Shown one piece after another: positions 1 through 8,732 of a stretch of 29,643 nt of DNA (positions within the stretch are counted from its first letter, which is position 1; every line of letters begins with the position of its first letter). This DNA is from Lachnospiraceae bacterium. Lineage in GTDB: Bacteria > Bacillota > Clostridia > Lachnospirales > Lachnospiraceae. The notes beneath the pieces are model-generated. The model saw only the letters and a list, made by a program, of their open reading frames with translations, was not told the origin of the DNA and made no database searches. The position numbers were made by a program, and so were the translations under genes. The DNA lies in contig JAHZHB010000146.1 in assembly GCA_019420465.1 (NCBI GenBank), positions 1 through 29,643 on the forward strand, written 5' to 3'.

Positions 1-30
1 TAAAGGAATATTGAGATATGAAATAGGCAT

Positions 31-54
31 TTAACTAACGATACCTAATTTCAT
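31..54 (-). CDS. possible 7-codon leader ORF (MKLGIVS)
   Basis: On the minus strand an AGGAG motif lies 9 nt before an ATG that opens a seven-codon frame (MKLGIVS) ending in TAA at 31-33. The stop is followed directly by another in-frame ATG at 30 whose frame stays open to the window edge. The promoter-like pair at 119-147 lies upstream. It could be a leader peptide, a translationally coupled start, or the broken first codons of a gene. MKLGIV matches the usual start of YchF-family GTPases (MKLGIVGLPN), but the next residues do not follow. Too little sequence remains to decide. Confidence 0.25.
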   Translation of the reverse strand: MKLGIVS

Positions 55-118
55 TGTATTGATCTCCTATCTTTTATCCCGCCTAAAAGAAACACCGGCA
101 GGTTCATATTCGCGTAAC

Positions 119-147
119 AGTGTATCACACTTAAAGGTTTATCGCAA
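119..147 (-). promoter_or_regulatory. weak sigma-A-like promoter downstream of thiN
   Basis: Read on the minus strand, TTGCGA (142-147) and TACACT (119-124) are separated by exactly 17 nt. Each hexamer matches 4 of 6 consensus positions. It points toward the small ORF at 31-54. No clear thiN terminator is visible in 60-171. Speculative. Confidence 0.3.
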
Positions 148-171
148 GGACGGCTTGTCTCTGCATATTTT

Positions 172-819
172 TCAGTCCCTGGACTGTATCATGAACATCC
201 GGCTGTTTTCAAAGCTGACACAGGCTGTATCTTCCAGCATCTCATTGCTGATACACAAGCTGTCTTTGTTTGTCACTGTCCGGTCCGTCAACGGATATTT
301 AAAGCCTTTCAGTGTCAGATGCTGTATGCTGTCCCCTGCCGGTATAAAAGAGACATATTTTCCGAACTGTTCTTCTTTTTTTATGCAAAACGATGCCTCA
401 TGCAGACTGATCTGATTATGACTGTCCACGATTCTTGCACGGATCCCGGCTTCGAGAAACATATGCAGACACTGCATGTTCCCGATCACATGATCCAGTC
501 TGGTCCCTGTTGCCCCCAAAAGAACGACTTCGTCCGCACCCTGCTCTGTCACCTGCTGTACAGCTATCTCCGTATCCGTGGCATCCTTTACAGGATTAAA
601 TGTCCGTACCGGTACCTGATAGCGCTGTGTATACTTCTCAAGCACGCCGTCCGGTGCACTGTCAAAATCCCCGACGACCATATCCACCTTTATATCATTT
701 TCCAGGCAGAATAAAAGGCCGTGATCAGCCGCCACGATGTACTCCGGCTGATATTTCGTTATAAAAGCAAGGGCAAATTCTTTCTCGATCGTACCCCCGC
801 TGATGATCATTGCTCTCAT
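172..819 (-). CDS. thiN: Thiamine pyrophosphokinase
   Basis: This cytoplasmic enzyme transfers a pyrophosphate from ATP to thiamine, giving thiamine diphosphate. The 215-aa length fits the family. An ADHG motif (residues 31-34) and a GDFDS motif (50-54) match the acidic Mg/ATP-binding site of the N-terminal domain, and LLGATGTRLDH follows in the middle. The C-terminal third is the beta-rich thiamine-binding domain. The ATG at 819 has a strong GGAGG six nt upstream. It is the last gene of the priA-to-thiN cluster known from Bacillus, but here it is separated from rsgA by 147 bp holding a terminator, so it probably has its own promoter. No thi-box is visible upstream. Confidence 0.9.
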   Translation of the reverse strand: MRAMIISGGTIEKEFALAFITKYQPEYIVAADHGLLFCLENDIKVDMVVGDFDSAPDGVLEKYTQRYQVPVRTFNPVKDATDTEIAVQQVTEQGADEVVLLGATGTRLDHVIGNMQCLHMFLEAGIRARIVDSHNQISLHEASFCIKKEEQFGKYVSFIPAGDSIQHLTLKGFKYPLTDRTVTNKDSLCISNEMLEDTACVSFENSRMFMIQSRD

Positions 820-863
820 ATGTCACCTCCGTGCACCGTCTAAGCGGCTGCCGTATATCCTGT

Positions 864-912
864 TAAAAAAAGCTGTCTGCCAGCAATATATTTATCTGGT
901 GACAGCTTTTTT
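864..912 (-). terminator. rho-independent terminator after rsgA (bidirectional shape)
   Basis: An A-run, GCTGTC and CCAG arm, a 12-nt AT-rich loop, the CTGG and GACAGC arm and a T-run form a hairpin with a small asymmetric internal loop (left arm 865-883, right arm 896-912). Runs of A and T on both sides would let it work in either direction. On the minus strand it lies 54 bp beyond the rsgA stop and 44 bp before thiN, so it should end the rsgA transcript. Confidence 0.8.
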
Positions 913-966
913 ACTCCGGCAGACCGGCGTATGCTCCGTTATATACCGCAGTATACCTGATACCGG

Positions 967-1851
967 TTAATACTGCCGTCTCTCCTGTTCTTTTAATTCC
1001 TCATAGATCTCCAGGTACCCCTGGTATCTGGTCTCACCGACCTTTCCTTCCAAAAGGGCTTCCTTGACCGCACATCCGGGCTCATGGGTATGGCTGCAGC
1101 CCTGATAACGGCACTGTCCCTCATACGGGGCAAACTCCGGGAAATACAGACGCAGCTCTTCCTTTTCCATCGGTTCGGTTAACAGCGAGGAAAATCCCGG
1201 TGTATCCATAAACCAGCTGTCCTCCCACAGCTCGATCAGCTGGGAATGGCGGGTCGTATGTTTGCCCCGGTTCAGCTTTTTGCTGATCTCACCGGTTTCC
1301 ATATGGATACCGCTCTGGATGGCATTGGTCAGGGACGATTTACCTACACCGGACGGTCCGGCTACTACGGTCACCTTATGATCGAGCAGCTTTTTGACTT
1401 CATCAATCCCCTGTCCTTCTTTTACACTGATCGTAAGTACCGTATAGCCTGCCGGTTCATAGATCTCATGGAGTCTGTGTATCTCCTCAGGCTGTAAAAG
1501 ATCCATTTTATTAAAACAGATCACTACCGGAACATTTCTTCTTTCCATCATCAGCAGGAAATGGTTCAACAGGGAAAAATTCGGTTTGGGAAAATCCGCC
1601 GCAAAAATGATCATCGCCTGATCCACATTGGCTACCGCCGGACGGATCAGCTCATTTTTCCGCGGCAGGATCTCTACCAGACTGCCCTCTTTTTTTTCTT
1701 CGTCAAGCACTTCGATGCGCACCATATCGCCTACCAGCGGCTTAACCTTTTCTTTGCGGAATATACCCACAGCTTTACATTCATAAATACCGGATTCTAC
1801 TACATAAACGTAGTAGAATCCGGCAATACCTTTGATAATCTTTCCTGTCAT
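967..1851 (-). CDS. rsgA: Ribosome small subunit-dependent GTPase A
   Basis: RsgA is a circularly permuted GTPase that helps late maturation of the 30S subunit. The 294-aa protein shows an N-terminal OB-fold (about 1-70) and then G motifs in permuted order: NKMD (114-117, G4), GPSGVGKS (165-172, P-loop) and DTPGF (216-220, G3). The C-terminal zinc-binding knuckle has Cys247, Cys252, His254 and Cys260. The start ATG lies 3 bp after the prkC stop, with only a weak GAAGAG upstream, so translation is probably coupled to prkC. In related genomes rpe follows; here a terminator follows instead. Confidence 0.96.
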   Translation of the reverse strand: MTGKIIKGIAGFYYVYVVESGIYECKAVGIFRKEKVKPLVGDMVRIEVLDEEKKEGSLVEILPRKNELIRPAVANVDQAMIIFAADFPKPNFSLLNHFLLMMERRNVPVVICFNKMDLLQPEEIHRLHEIYEPAGYTVLTISVKEGQGIDEVKKLLDHKVTVVAGPSGVGKSSLTNAIQSGIHMETGEISKKLNRGKHTTRHSQLIELWEDSWFMDTPGFSSLLTEPMEKEELRLYFPEFAPYEGQCRYQGCSHTHEPGCAVKEALLEGKVGETRYQGYLEIYEELKEQERRQY

Positions 1852-1854
1852 ATA

Positions 1855-4077
1855 TTAATACTCTTCAAACGGTACGGTGTACTTGGCGATCTTTTTGTAC
1901 TCGCCATTGACTTTTTCGTACACATATACAGTACCGACGCTGACACCCTTGGCGCCCTCTGTACTGAAAGTCAGCGGGAATGTCGGGCTTTCATTTTCGA
2001 TGACCGTCTTTTCGGTCGTCTTACCGTCAACCACCTGGGACAGTGTCAGTCTGACGGCACCACCACTGTAGTTCGGCGGTGTGTCCAGACGCTGGTTGCA
2101 GGCCCATACCTTGGCCTCTTCCTGATCGTCGTCCTCATTGTCTGCTGTCGTATCTGTCGTTGTACCTGTTGTCGTGTCTGTTTTGGTCGTATCTGTAACC
2201 TCCGGATCAGTTACCGTATCCGGATCAGCTACTTCATCCACACCGCTGTTGACGGTGATCGTGATCTCTGTTTTCTGGTCTACTTTTGTACCGGCCTTGA
2301 TACTCTGTGCCATGACTTCTCCGGCTTTGACCTTGGTACTGGTTCCTGTATCCACTACTACGGAAAGGCTTAAGTTTGCCAGTGTCTTTTTGGCTGTGTT
2401 TTCAGAAACGCCGATAACATTCGGTACTTCTACCTGTGTATCTTCCTTACCGAGACTGACAACTACCTGCACCGTGCTTCCGGAGGAAACTTCTGTTCCG
2501 GCTACCGGATTGGTACGGATAACATTACCGATTTCTACGGTATCGCTGTTTTCCTGGGTGATCTCTGTTTCCAGACCACTGGATTTTAACGTAGTCTCTG
2601 CCACTGTCTGGCTTTTGCCGGTGACATCCGGCACCTTGACATCGGCAACCCCTGTACTGAGTACATAGTATACTGTGGAATGAGCGGCGACCGTAGTCCC
2701 CGCTTCAAGATCCTGTCTTATGATCAGACCTTCCTTGACACTGTCAGAAGCTTCCTCACCGCCCTTGGCAATGCCAAGCTGCAGCTTGTTGAGTATCTGC
2801 TGTGCTTCAGCAACGGTCTTTCCTGTAATAACCGGTACTTCTACCTGTCCGTCCGCAGCTACACCTGCCGCAGAAGAGACACTGCCTGCAACGGAAGAAA
2901 CAACAGAAGAAGATTTCTCCGGTGCTTTATCCTTGCCAAACACACCGGCAGCACGTCCGATAAAGACAACCAGAAGGATAATGATGATCGCGCCGATGAT
3001 AAATCCGCCGATCGTCATGATTTTTTCAAGCGCGCCGCTTAAGCCGCCCTCTTCTTCATCATCGTCGTCATCTTCTTCCTCGTAACGGCTCTTGCGACGG
3101 CGTCTCGGTCTTTCATCCTCTTCTTCCTCGTCGTCATCGTCGTCATCATCCTCGTACTGTGGTCCTGCGGCTGCCTGGATCGCATCCATCTCCGCCTTGG
3201 ACAGCATGATCGTCTGGGCATGACTGGACAGTGGTGCAAGCTCTACGAAATTGCCGTTCGGATCTACCAAAGAACGCTTCAGATCCATGATCAGATCAGC
3301 CATGCAGGCATATCGTCTGTCCACGCTCTTCTGTGTACATTTCAGAATGATCTGATTCAGGCTGTAGGGAAGATCCGGCACGTATTTGTTCGGCGGTACG
3401 ATCTCCTCCTGCAGATGCTTGATAGCGATGGATACGCTGGTATCACCGTCAAACGGCACACGGCCGGTAACCATCTCATATAACGTAATACCCAGAGAAT
3501 AGATATCACTCTGTGCATTGGCAAAACCGCCACGCACCTGCTCCGGTGAGCTGTAGTGTACAGAGCCCATCACATTGGAGCTGATCGTATTGGAGGAAGC
3601 TGCTCTGGCGATACCAAAATCAGACAGCTTGACCTTACCGTCTGTGGAGATCATGATATTCTGCGGTTTGACATCACGGTGTACCAGACCGCATTTATGT
3701 GCAGCTTCAAGTCCCAGAGATACCTGAATGGCGATACTGGTAGCTTCTCTGACACTTAATTTCTTTTTGCGTTTGATATAATCTTTCAGGGTGATACCCT
3801 CTACCAGCTCCATAACGATGAAATTGGCATTGGCATCCTCACCTACATCATAAACACTGACAATATTCGGATGGGAAAGTCCAGCCGCTGCCTGTGCCTC
3901 TTTCTGGAATTTGGCAACAAAGGTCTTGTCCATACGAAATTCCTGGCGCAGTACCTTGACTGCTACCAGACGATTCAGCTTGGAATCTCTGGCCTTGTAA
4001 ACATCCGCCATACCGCCGGAACCGATCAGTCCCAGTACTTCATAGCGATCCCCTATTAACATACCCTCATTAATCAT
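1855..4077 (-). CDS. prkC: PASTA-domain Ser/Thr protein kinase (PrkC/StkP/PknB family)
   Basis: Membrane Hanks-type kinase that senses peptidoglycan fragments or lipid II through PASTA domains and controls cell-wall synthesis and division. Kinase domain about 12-270: glycine loop GSGGMADV, Lys41, HRD with Asp135, Asn140, DFG with Asp153, and SSPEQ. An Asp/Glu-rich juxtamembrane stretch follows (309-344, split by an Arg-rich patch), then one TM helix (about 356-376). Three PASTA domains lie at about 411-475, 478-543 and 547-612. After them come a Thr/Asp-rich linker (613-655) and a beta-rich tail of about 85 residues. Four-base ATGA overlap with the upstream phosphatase gene, with GAGGTG before the start. 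The 740-aa length is normal for the family; the C-terminal extra domain is lineage-specific. Confidence 0.96.
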   Translation of the reverse strand: MINEGMLIGDRYEVLGLIGSGGMADVYKARDSKLNRLVAVKVLRQEFRMDKTFVAKFQKEAQAAAGLSHPNIVSVYDVGEDANANFIVMELVEGITLKDYIKRKKKLSVREATSIAIQVSLGLEAAHKCGLVHRDVKPQNIMISTDGKVKLSDFGIARAASSNTISSNVMGSVHYSSPEQVRGGFANAQSDIYSLGITLYEMVTGRVPFDGDTSVSIAIKHLQEEIVPPNKYVPDLPYSLNQIILKCTQKSVDRRYACMADLIMDLKRSLVDPNGNFVELAPLSSHAQTIMLSKAEMDAIQAAAGPQYEDDDDDDDEEEEDERPRRRRKSRYEEEDDDDDEEEGGLSGALEKIMTIGGFIIGAIIIILLVVFIGRAAGVFGKDKAPEKSSSVVSSVAGSVSSAAGVAADGQVEVPVITGKTVAEAQQILNKLQLGIAKGGEEASDSVKEGLIIRQDLEAGTTVAAHSTVYYVLSTGVADVKVPDVTGKSQTVAETTLKSSGLETEITQENSDTVEIGNVIRTNPVAGTEVSSGSTVQVVVSLGKEDTQVEVPNVIGVSENTAKKTLANLSLSVVVDTGTSTKVKAGEVMAQSIKAGTKVDQKTEITITVNSGVDEVADPDTVTDPEVTDTTKTDTTTGTTTDTTADNEDDDQEEAKVWACNQRLDTPPNYSGGAVRLTLSQVVDGKTTEKTVIENESPTFPLTFSTEGAKGVSVGTVYVYEKVNGEYKKIAKYTVPFEEY

Positions 4078-4814
4078 ACATTCACCTCATCTGTAAACGG
4101 TTCTATTACTATCACGGCAATATTGTCCTTGCCGCCGTTTTCATTTGCTTTGTCGATCAGACACTGTGCCTTGTTCTGCGCTCCCTCGCAGGACTGCACC
4201 ACCTTGTAGATCTCATCTGCCGGCACCATATTGCTGAGTCCGTCGGAACACATCATGATGCTGTTGTTTTCTTCTAACTTTACATCAAAGAAATCGACTT
4301 TGACTTCCGGATTGATCCCCAGTGCTCTGGTGATGATATTCTTATCCGGATGCAGGCGTCCTTCTTCTTCTGTAAGCTCCCCCATGCGAACCATCTCTCC
4401 GACCAGGGAATGGTCTCTGGTGATCTGCAGAAGCTGGCTGCCGATCACATACAGACGGCTGTCACCTACATTGGCCACGTAGGCATATTTACCTACAACC
4501 GTAACAGCCACCATCGTGGTTCCCATACCCTCGAGCTTTTCGTCCTCGCGGGCTCTTTGATATACTTCCTGATTTGCTCGTTCGATAGCCGCATTCAGTA
4601 TGCGGATCGGATTAAATTCTCTTTCGCCGCGTACAGTGTCGATCACCGTAGCCACCGCGCACCGTGACGCGTAATCTCCTGCATTATGTCCGCCCATACC
4701 ATCGGCGACAATATACAGATTCGGCAGATTGCCGATCGGCTCATCGGATGCAAAGATATAATCCTGATTCACATGTCTGACCCGGCCAACGTCTGTCATT
4801 GCGTATGACTTCAT
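4074..4814 (-). CDS. stp: PP2C-family Ser/Thr phosphatase partner of PrkC
   Basis: Mn/Mg-dependent phosphatase that reverses phosphorylation by the adjacent PrkC. The 246-aa protein has the PP2C signature acids: NQD near the N-terminus, DGMGGHNAGD, GDSRLYV, CSDGLSN and DNIAVIVI at the end. Start chosen at 4814 (MKSYAMTDVG), where family homology begins. A GGAG 14 nt upstream, inside the rlmN stop region, is the nearest ribosome site and is rather distant. A longer frame back to 4868 would overlap rlmN and lacks family residues. It is sandwiched between rlmN (11 bp) and prkC (4-bp overlap), the usual order. The product is cytoplasmic and acts on PrkC and its substrates. Confidence 0.95.
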   Translation of the reverse strand: MKSYAMTDVGRVRHVNQDYIFASDEPIGNLPNLYIVADGMGGHNAGDYASRCAVATVIDTVRGEREFNPIRILNAAIERANQEVYQRAREDEKLEGMGTTMVAVTVVGKYAYVANVGDSRLYVIGSQLLQITRDHSLVGEMVRMGELTEEEGRLHPDKNIITRALGINPEVKVDFFDVKLEENNSIMMCSDGLSNMVPADEIYKVVQSCEGAQNKAQCLIDKANENGGKDNIAVIVIEPFTDEVNV

Positions 4815-4825
4815 TGTACTGTCAG

Positions 4826-5863
4826 TTACTCCTTCTTGTCCATATAACTCTTTCTGAGCTGACCACATGCGCCGTCAATATCCCGGCCCATTTCTCTTCT
4901 AATAGTAACATTAATTTTGTAATTTTCAAGTTTATTTTTAAATGCCTCGATAACTTTTTGTCCTGACTGCACATAATCCCGCTCTTTTATCGGATTTACC
5001 GGGATCAGATTGATATGACAGTTCAGTCCTCTGACAAGCGCTGCCAGCTCTTTTGCGTCCTCCTGAGAATCGTTCTGGCCGCCCACCAGACTGTACTCAA
5101 AGGTGAGCCGTCGGCCTGTTTTATCATAATAATACCGGCAGGCATCCAGAACATCCCTGAGACTGTAGGTATTGGCAATGGGCATCAGCGCCCGTCTCTT
5201 TTCATCGGTAGGCGCATGTAACGATAAGGCCAGTGTCACGTTTAAACCCTCTTCGGCAAACGCACGGATCTTCGGCACGATGCCACAGGTGGACACGGTA
5301 ATATTTCTCTGACTGATGTTTAACCCCTTTTCATGGCTGATCAGGCGGATAAAGCGTACCACAGCGTCATAATTGTCCATCGGCTCGCCTGTTCCCATTA
5401 AAACGATATTGGAAACTCGCTTCCCCATGATCCGCTGGATCTGGTAGATCTGTTCGAGCATCTCGGACGGTTTCAGATTACGGATCCAGCCGCCCAGTGT
5501 GGACGCACAGAAACGGCACCCCATCTTGCAGCCGACCTGTGTGGAAATGCAGACACTGTTGCCGTGATGGTATTCCATCCATACGCTCTCGACCACATTG
5601 CCATCAGACAAACGGAAGAGAAATTTTCTCGTACCATCCAGTTTGGACACCTGCATCTGTACACATTCCGGGATATCCATCGGATATTCCTGTGCGAGCT
5701 TTGTGCGAAAAGCCGCCGAAAGATTGGTCATCTCGTCATAGCTGCCCACATTTTTTTCATGCATCCAGCTAAACAGCTGTCCGGCACGGAAGGGCTTCTC
5801 CCCCAGCGATACCACCAGTTCCTTTAACTCGTCCGGCAGCATCGATTTACAGTCCCATTCCAT
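4826..5863 (-). CDS. rlmN: 23S rRNA (adenine2503-C2)/tRNA A37 methyltransferase RlmN
   Basis: Radical-SAM enzyme that methylates C2 of A2503 in 23S rRNA and A37 in some tRNAs, improving decoding accuracy. The CxxxCxxC cluster-binding motif is visible at Cys112, Cys116 and Cys119, followed by GTGEPMDNYD (SAM binding). The methyl-carrying cysteine is in GACGQL (about Cys333). The 345-aa length is typical. The start has GGAGG five nt upstream and overlaps the end of rsmB by 17 bp, which supports co-transcription and coupling. Conserved cluster position before stp-prkC. Confidence 0.97.
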   Translation of the reverse strand: MEWDCKSMLPDELKELVVSLGEKPFRAGQLFSWMHEKNVGSYDEMTNLSAAFRTKLAQEYPMDIPECVQMQVSKLDGTRKFLFRLSDGNVVESVWMEYHHGNSVCISTQVGCKMGCRFCASTLGGWIRNLKPSEMLEQIYQIQRIMGKRVSNIVLMGTGEPMDNYDAVVRFIRLISHEKGLNISQRNITVSTCGIVPKIRAFAEEGLNVTLALSLHAPTDEKRRALMPIANTYSLRDVLDACRYYYDKTGRRLTFEYSLVGGQNDSQEDAKELAALVRGLNCHINLIPVNPIKERDYVQSGQKVIEAFKNKLENYKINVTIRREMGRDIDGACGQLRKSYMDKKE

Positions 5864-7217
5864 GATCTTCCTCCTTTTTCAGACGGGCAAGGAAAAATCC
5901 GTCCGATCTGTGTATTCCCGGAAGCAGCTGCAGCATGCCTTCTCTGGTCTGCTCACTGCAAAGTTCATCGGGAAGCCATGCATCAAGACTCTCCGCATGG
6001 AAGGGATAATGTGAGGTAAACCAGGCAACATTCTGTTCGTTTTCCTCTGCACAGATCGTACAGGTGCTGAACATCAGGACACCACCCGGTTTAACATACG
6101 CTGCCGCATTGTGCAGGATCTGTCTCTGCAGCTGCAACAGCTCCCGGATCTTGTCGGGATCCATGCGGTATTTGATGTCTGTCTTTTTGCCGATCACGCC
6201 GAGACCGGAACACGGTACATCCGCCAGAACGATATCGTATCTGCCTTCGCATCGCCTGTCATACACCGTGGCATCATGGCGCACAGCCTCGATATTGATC
6301 GCGCCGCTTCTCTCGATATTGCTGCGGATCAGATCGACCTTGTAATCCGTCAGATCCCTGGCCTCCACACTGCCGCTTCCCTGTAAAAGATCCGCCATAT
6401 GCAGACTCTTTCCTCCGGGCGCCGCGCAGAGATCAAGCACCATATCTCCCTTTTTGGGTGCTGCACATACGGATACCAGCATGGAGCTTACATCCTGTAC
6501 CTGCATACGCCCCTCACGAAAAGCCGTAAGTCCCGGCACATAATCATATCCCGTAATATATCTTGCCGCATCTACATACGGTGCTTTTGTGACGGTAACC
6601 CCTTCGTCCCGGAGCATTTTTTCCGTCTGCTCCGTATTGGTGGCAAAGGTTCTTAGCCGTACCGTGGTTGGCTTATCCTCGAGAAAATCTCTCAGGATCT
6701 TCTCTGTGATATCTTCACCGTATACCCGCAGCCACTTGTCAACCAGCCATTCCGGTGCGGAATAGCGGACCGAAAGATAGGCCTTTGGCATGCTTTCCGG
6801 TGGAAGCGGCAGATTATCCTTGATCCGGCTGATGTTTCTGAGCACACCGTTGACAAAGCCTTTCAGACTGAAAAATCCTTTTTTCTGTGCCAGCTTTACC
6901 GCCTCATTGCAGGCAGCGGAATCCGGTACGCTGTCCATATAGACGATCTGGTAAACAGCACTCCTGATAATTTCACGGATAACCGGTTTCATTTTATTTA
7001 CTTTTACACTGGATACCTGATCGATCCAGTAATCGATCTTGATCCTGTTTTCTATCGTTCCTTCGAAGACTCTGGTAATAAATGCCCTGTCTTTTTTCGG
7101 AAGAAACTGGTATTTTTCCAGTGTTTCACGCAGTACCAGATGGCTGTAGTGTTCTTCCTGGCTGACTCTTAAAAGCATCTGCATGAGAAGTTCTCTCGTC
7201 TGACTTACCTGTGCCAT
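5847..7217 (-). CDS. rsmB: 16S rRNA (cytosine967-C5)-methyltransferase RsmB
   Basis: Methylates C967 of 16S rRNA with SAM. The 456-aa protein has the N-terminal NusB-like RNA-binding domain (about 1-135) and a Rossmann methyltransferase domain with the SAM loop DLCAAPGGK (262-270). The two catalytic cysteines of the RCMT family are in DVPCSG (Cys336) and FSTCT (Cys386). Strong GGAGGAG upstream of the ATG. It follows fmt by 37 bp and overlaps rlmN by 17 bp. Confidence 0.96.
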   Translation of the reverse strand: MAQVSQTRELLMQMLLRVSQEEHYSHLVLRETLEKYQFLPKKDRAFITRVFEGTIENRIKIDYWIDQVSSVKVNKMKPVIREIIRSAVYQIVYMDSVPDSAACNEAVKLAQKKGFFSLKGFVNGVLRNISRIKDNLPLPPESMPKAYLSVRYSAPEWLVDKWLRVYGEDITEKILRDFLEDKPTTVRLRTFATNTEQTEKMLRDEGVTVTKAPYVDAARYITGYDYVPGLTAFREGRMQVQDVSSMLVSVCAAPKKGDMVLDLCAAPGGKSLHMADLLQGSGSVEARDLTDYKVDLIRSNIERSGAINIEAVRHDATVYDRRCEGRYDIVLADVPCSGLGVIGKKTDIKYRMDPDKIRELLQLQRQILHNAAAYVKPGGVLMFSTCTICAEENEQNVAWFTSHYPFHAESLDAWLPDELCSEQTREGMLQLLPGIHRSDGFFLARLKKEEDHGMGL

Positions 7218-7254
7218 CTATACTCCTCCTCTCCTGTATATCCTGAAACCTTTC

Positions 7255-8187
7255 TCATCCGAGTTTCGTTCCTGTCTCTACTTTACAGCCACGTAAAAAT
7301 GTTGCTGCATCCATTCGTTTTTTTCCTTCCAGCTGCAGTTCCAGGATTTCCAGCACGCCCTGTCCTGTCTGTACGCAAAGCGCATCCTTTTTCACCTTGC
7401 ATATCATGCCGGCTTCAGCGCTTGAAACGCCCTCACCCACACGACATTTCCACAGCTTCAGCTGTTTGCCCTGCAACCTGGTACTGCACCCCGGCCACGG
7501 CGTAAGACCGCGGACAAGACGTTCAATATACGCCGCATCCTTCGTCCAGTCGATACGCCCGGTATCTCTTCTGATCATAGCCGCATACGCTGTCGGACTT
7601 TCCTCAGGCTGTTTCTCACCGATGATTTCTTCTGTCTCCAGACGTTTTAAGGTAGATGACAAAAGGCTTGCGCCGGCGTCACTGAGCTTGTCAAACAGAC
7701 TGCCGCCTGTTTCTTCCTCTGTGATCGGGACAATACATTTTGTCAGCATATCGCCTGTATCGAGACCTTCATCCATACGCATGATCGTCACACCGGTCTC
7801 TTTTTCCCCGTCAATGATCGCCCACTGGATCGGAGCCGCACCTCTGTACTTTGGAAGCAGCGATGCATGAATATTCAGGCATCCGTATTTCGGAAGGTCA
7901 AGGATCACTTTTGGAATAATCTGTCCAAAAGCAGCTACTACGATAACATCCGGCGCCAGTTTTTCAAGATAGGCTATGCTCTCCGGATCACGGATCTTTT
8001 TGGGCTGGAATACCGGAAGCTTAAGACGCAGTGCTTCCTGTTTTACCGCCGGCGGCGTCAGTACCATTTTTCTTCCCTGTGGTTTATCCGGCTGCGTGAC
8101 AACGGCCAGAATTTCGTGTCCGTCCTCATACAGCTTTTTCAGTGCGCCGACAGCAAAGTCCGGTGTACCCATAAATACTGCTTTCAT
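7255..8187 (-). CDS. fmt: Methionyl-tRNA formyltransferase
   Basis: Formylates initiator Met-tRNA using 10-formyl-tetrahydrofolate. The 310-aa protein carries the formyltransferase core with the catalytic triad Asn105, His107 (LNIHASLLPKYRG) and Asp143 (GLDTGDML). The C-terminal OB-like tRNA-binding domain begins around 205. A GGACGGG precedes the ATG at 8187. It sits 20 bp after def, so the pair that adds and removes the formyl group is co-transcribed, as in many bacteria. Confidence 0.97.
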   Translation of the reverse strand: MKAVFMGTPDFAVGALKKLYEDGHEILAVVTQPDKPQGRKMVLTPPAVKQEALRLKLPVFQPKKIRDPESIAYLEKLAPDVIVVAAFGQIIPKVILDLPKYGCLNIHASLLPKYRGAAPIQWAIIDGEKETGVTIMRMDEGLDTGDMLTKCIVPITEEETGGSLFDKLSDAGASLLSSTLKRLETEEIIGEKQPEESPTAYAAMIRRDTGRIDWTKDAAYIERLVRGLTPWPGCSTRLQGKQLKLWKCRVGEGVSSAEAGMICKVKKDALCVQTGQGVLEILELQLEGKKRMDAATFLRGCKVETGTKLG

Positions 8188-8207
8188 ATGTTTCCCGTCC
8201 TTTCTGC

Positions 8208-8717
8208 CTAACGCTCGATCATCTCGTCGATCTCTTCATAGGCATCTTCTTCATCATAATTCACATCGTGAAGCTCACCCTCCACATGTTCCACATACAG
8301 GATACCGTCCAGATGTTCGCATTCGTGGCAGATTGCTCTGGCTAAAAGGCCTTCACCTGTCACTTCGATCGGTTCCATATTTTCATCCAGCGCACGGACA
8401 ACAACATGATCCGGGCGTGTGACTTTGCCGGCCTTTCCCGGCACGCTTAAGCAGCCCTCATCTCCTGTCTGGCTGCCGGAAGTCTCCACGATCTCGGGAT
8501 TGATCAGGCAGTAGGCCTCACCGTCTCCCACATCGATCACAACGATCCTTTTCAGGATACCTACCTGCGGTGCTGCAAGTCCCACGCCACAGGCATCGTA
8601 CATCGTATCAAACATATCATCGATCAGTGTCTGTATCTTATCTGTCATCTCATCGACCGGACGGCAGACCTTTGTCAGTACACGGTCACCGATCAGCCGG
8701 ATATTTCTGATTGCCAT
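8208..8717 (-). CDS. def: Peptide deformylase
   Basis: Metalloenzyme that removes the N-formyl group from nascent proteins. All three family motifs are present in 169 aa: GVGLAAPQVG (44-53), EGCLS with metal ligand Cys89, and HECEH (131-135) supplying two histidine ligands and the catalytic Glu. The short acidic C-terminal tail (about 150-169) is typical of Clostridia forms. AGGAGG seven nt upstream of the ATG; 15 bp after priA and 20 bp before fmt. Confidence 0.97.
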   Translation of the reverse strand: MAIRNIRLIGDRVLTKVCRPVDEMTDKIQTLIDDMFDTMYDACGVGLAAPQVGILKRIVVIDVGDGEAYCLINPEIVETSGSQTGDEGCLSVPGKAGKVTRPDHVVVRALDENMEPIEVTGEGLLARAICHECEHLDGILYVEHVEGELHDVNYDEEDAYEEIDEMIER

Positions 8718-8732
8718 TTTATTTTCCTCCTG

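Noticed and set aside
1561..2373. 270-aa plus-strand open frame
   Set aside because: Antisense across rsgA and the PASTA region of prkC; no ribosome site or domain.
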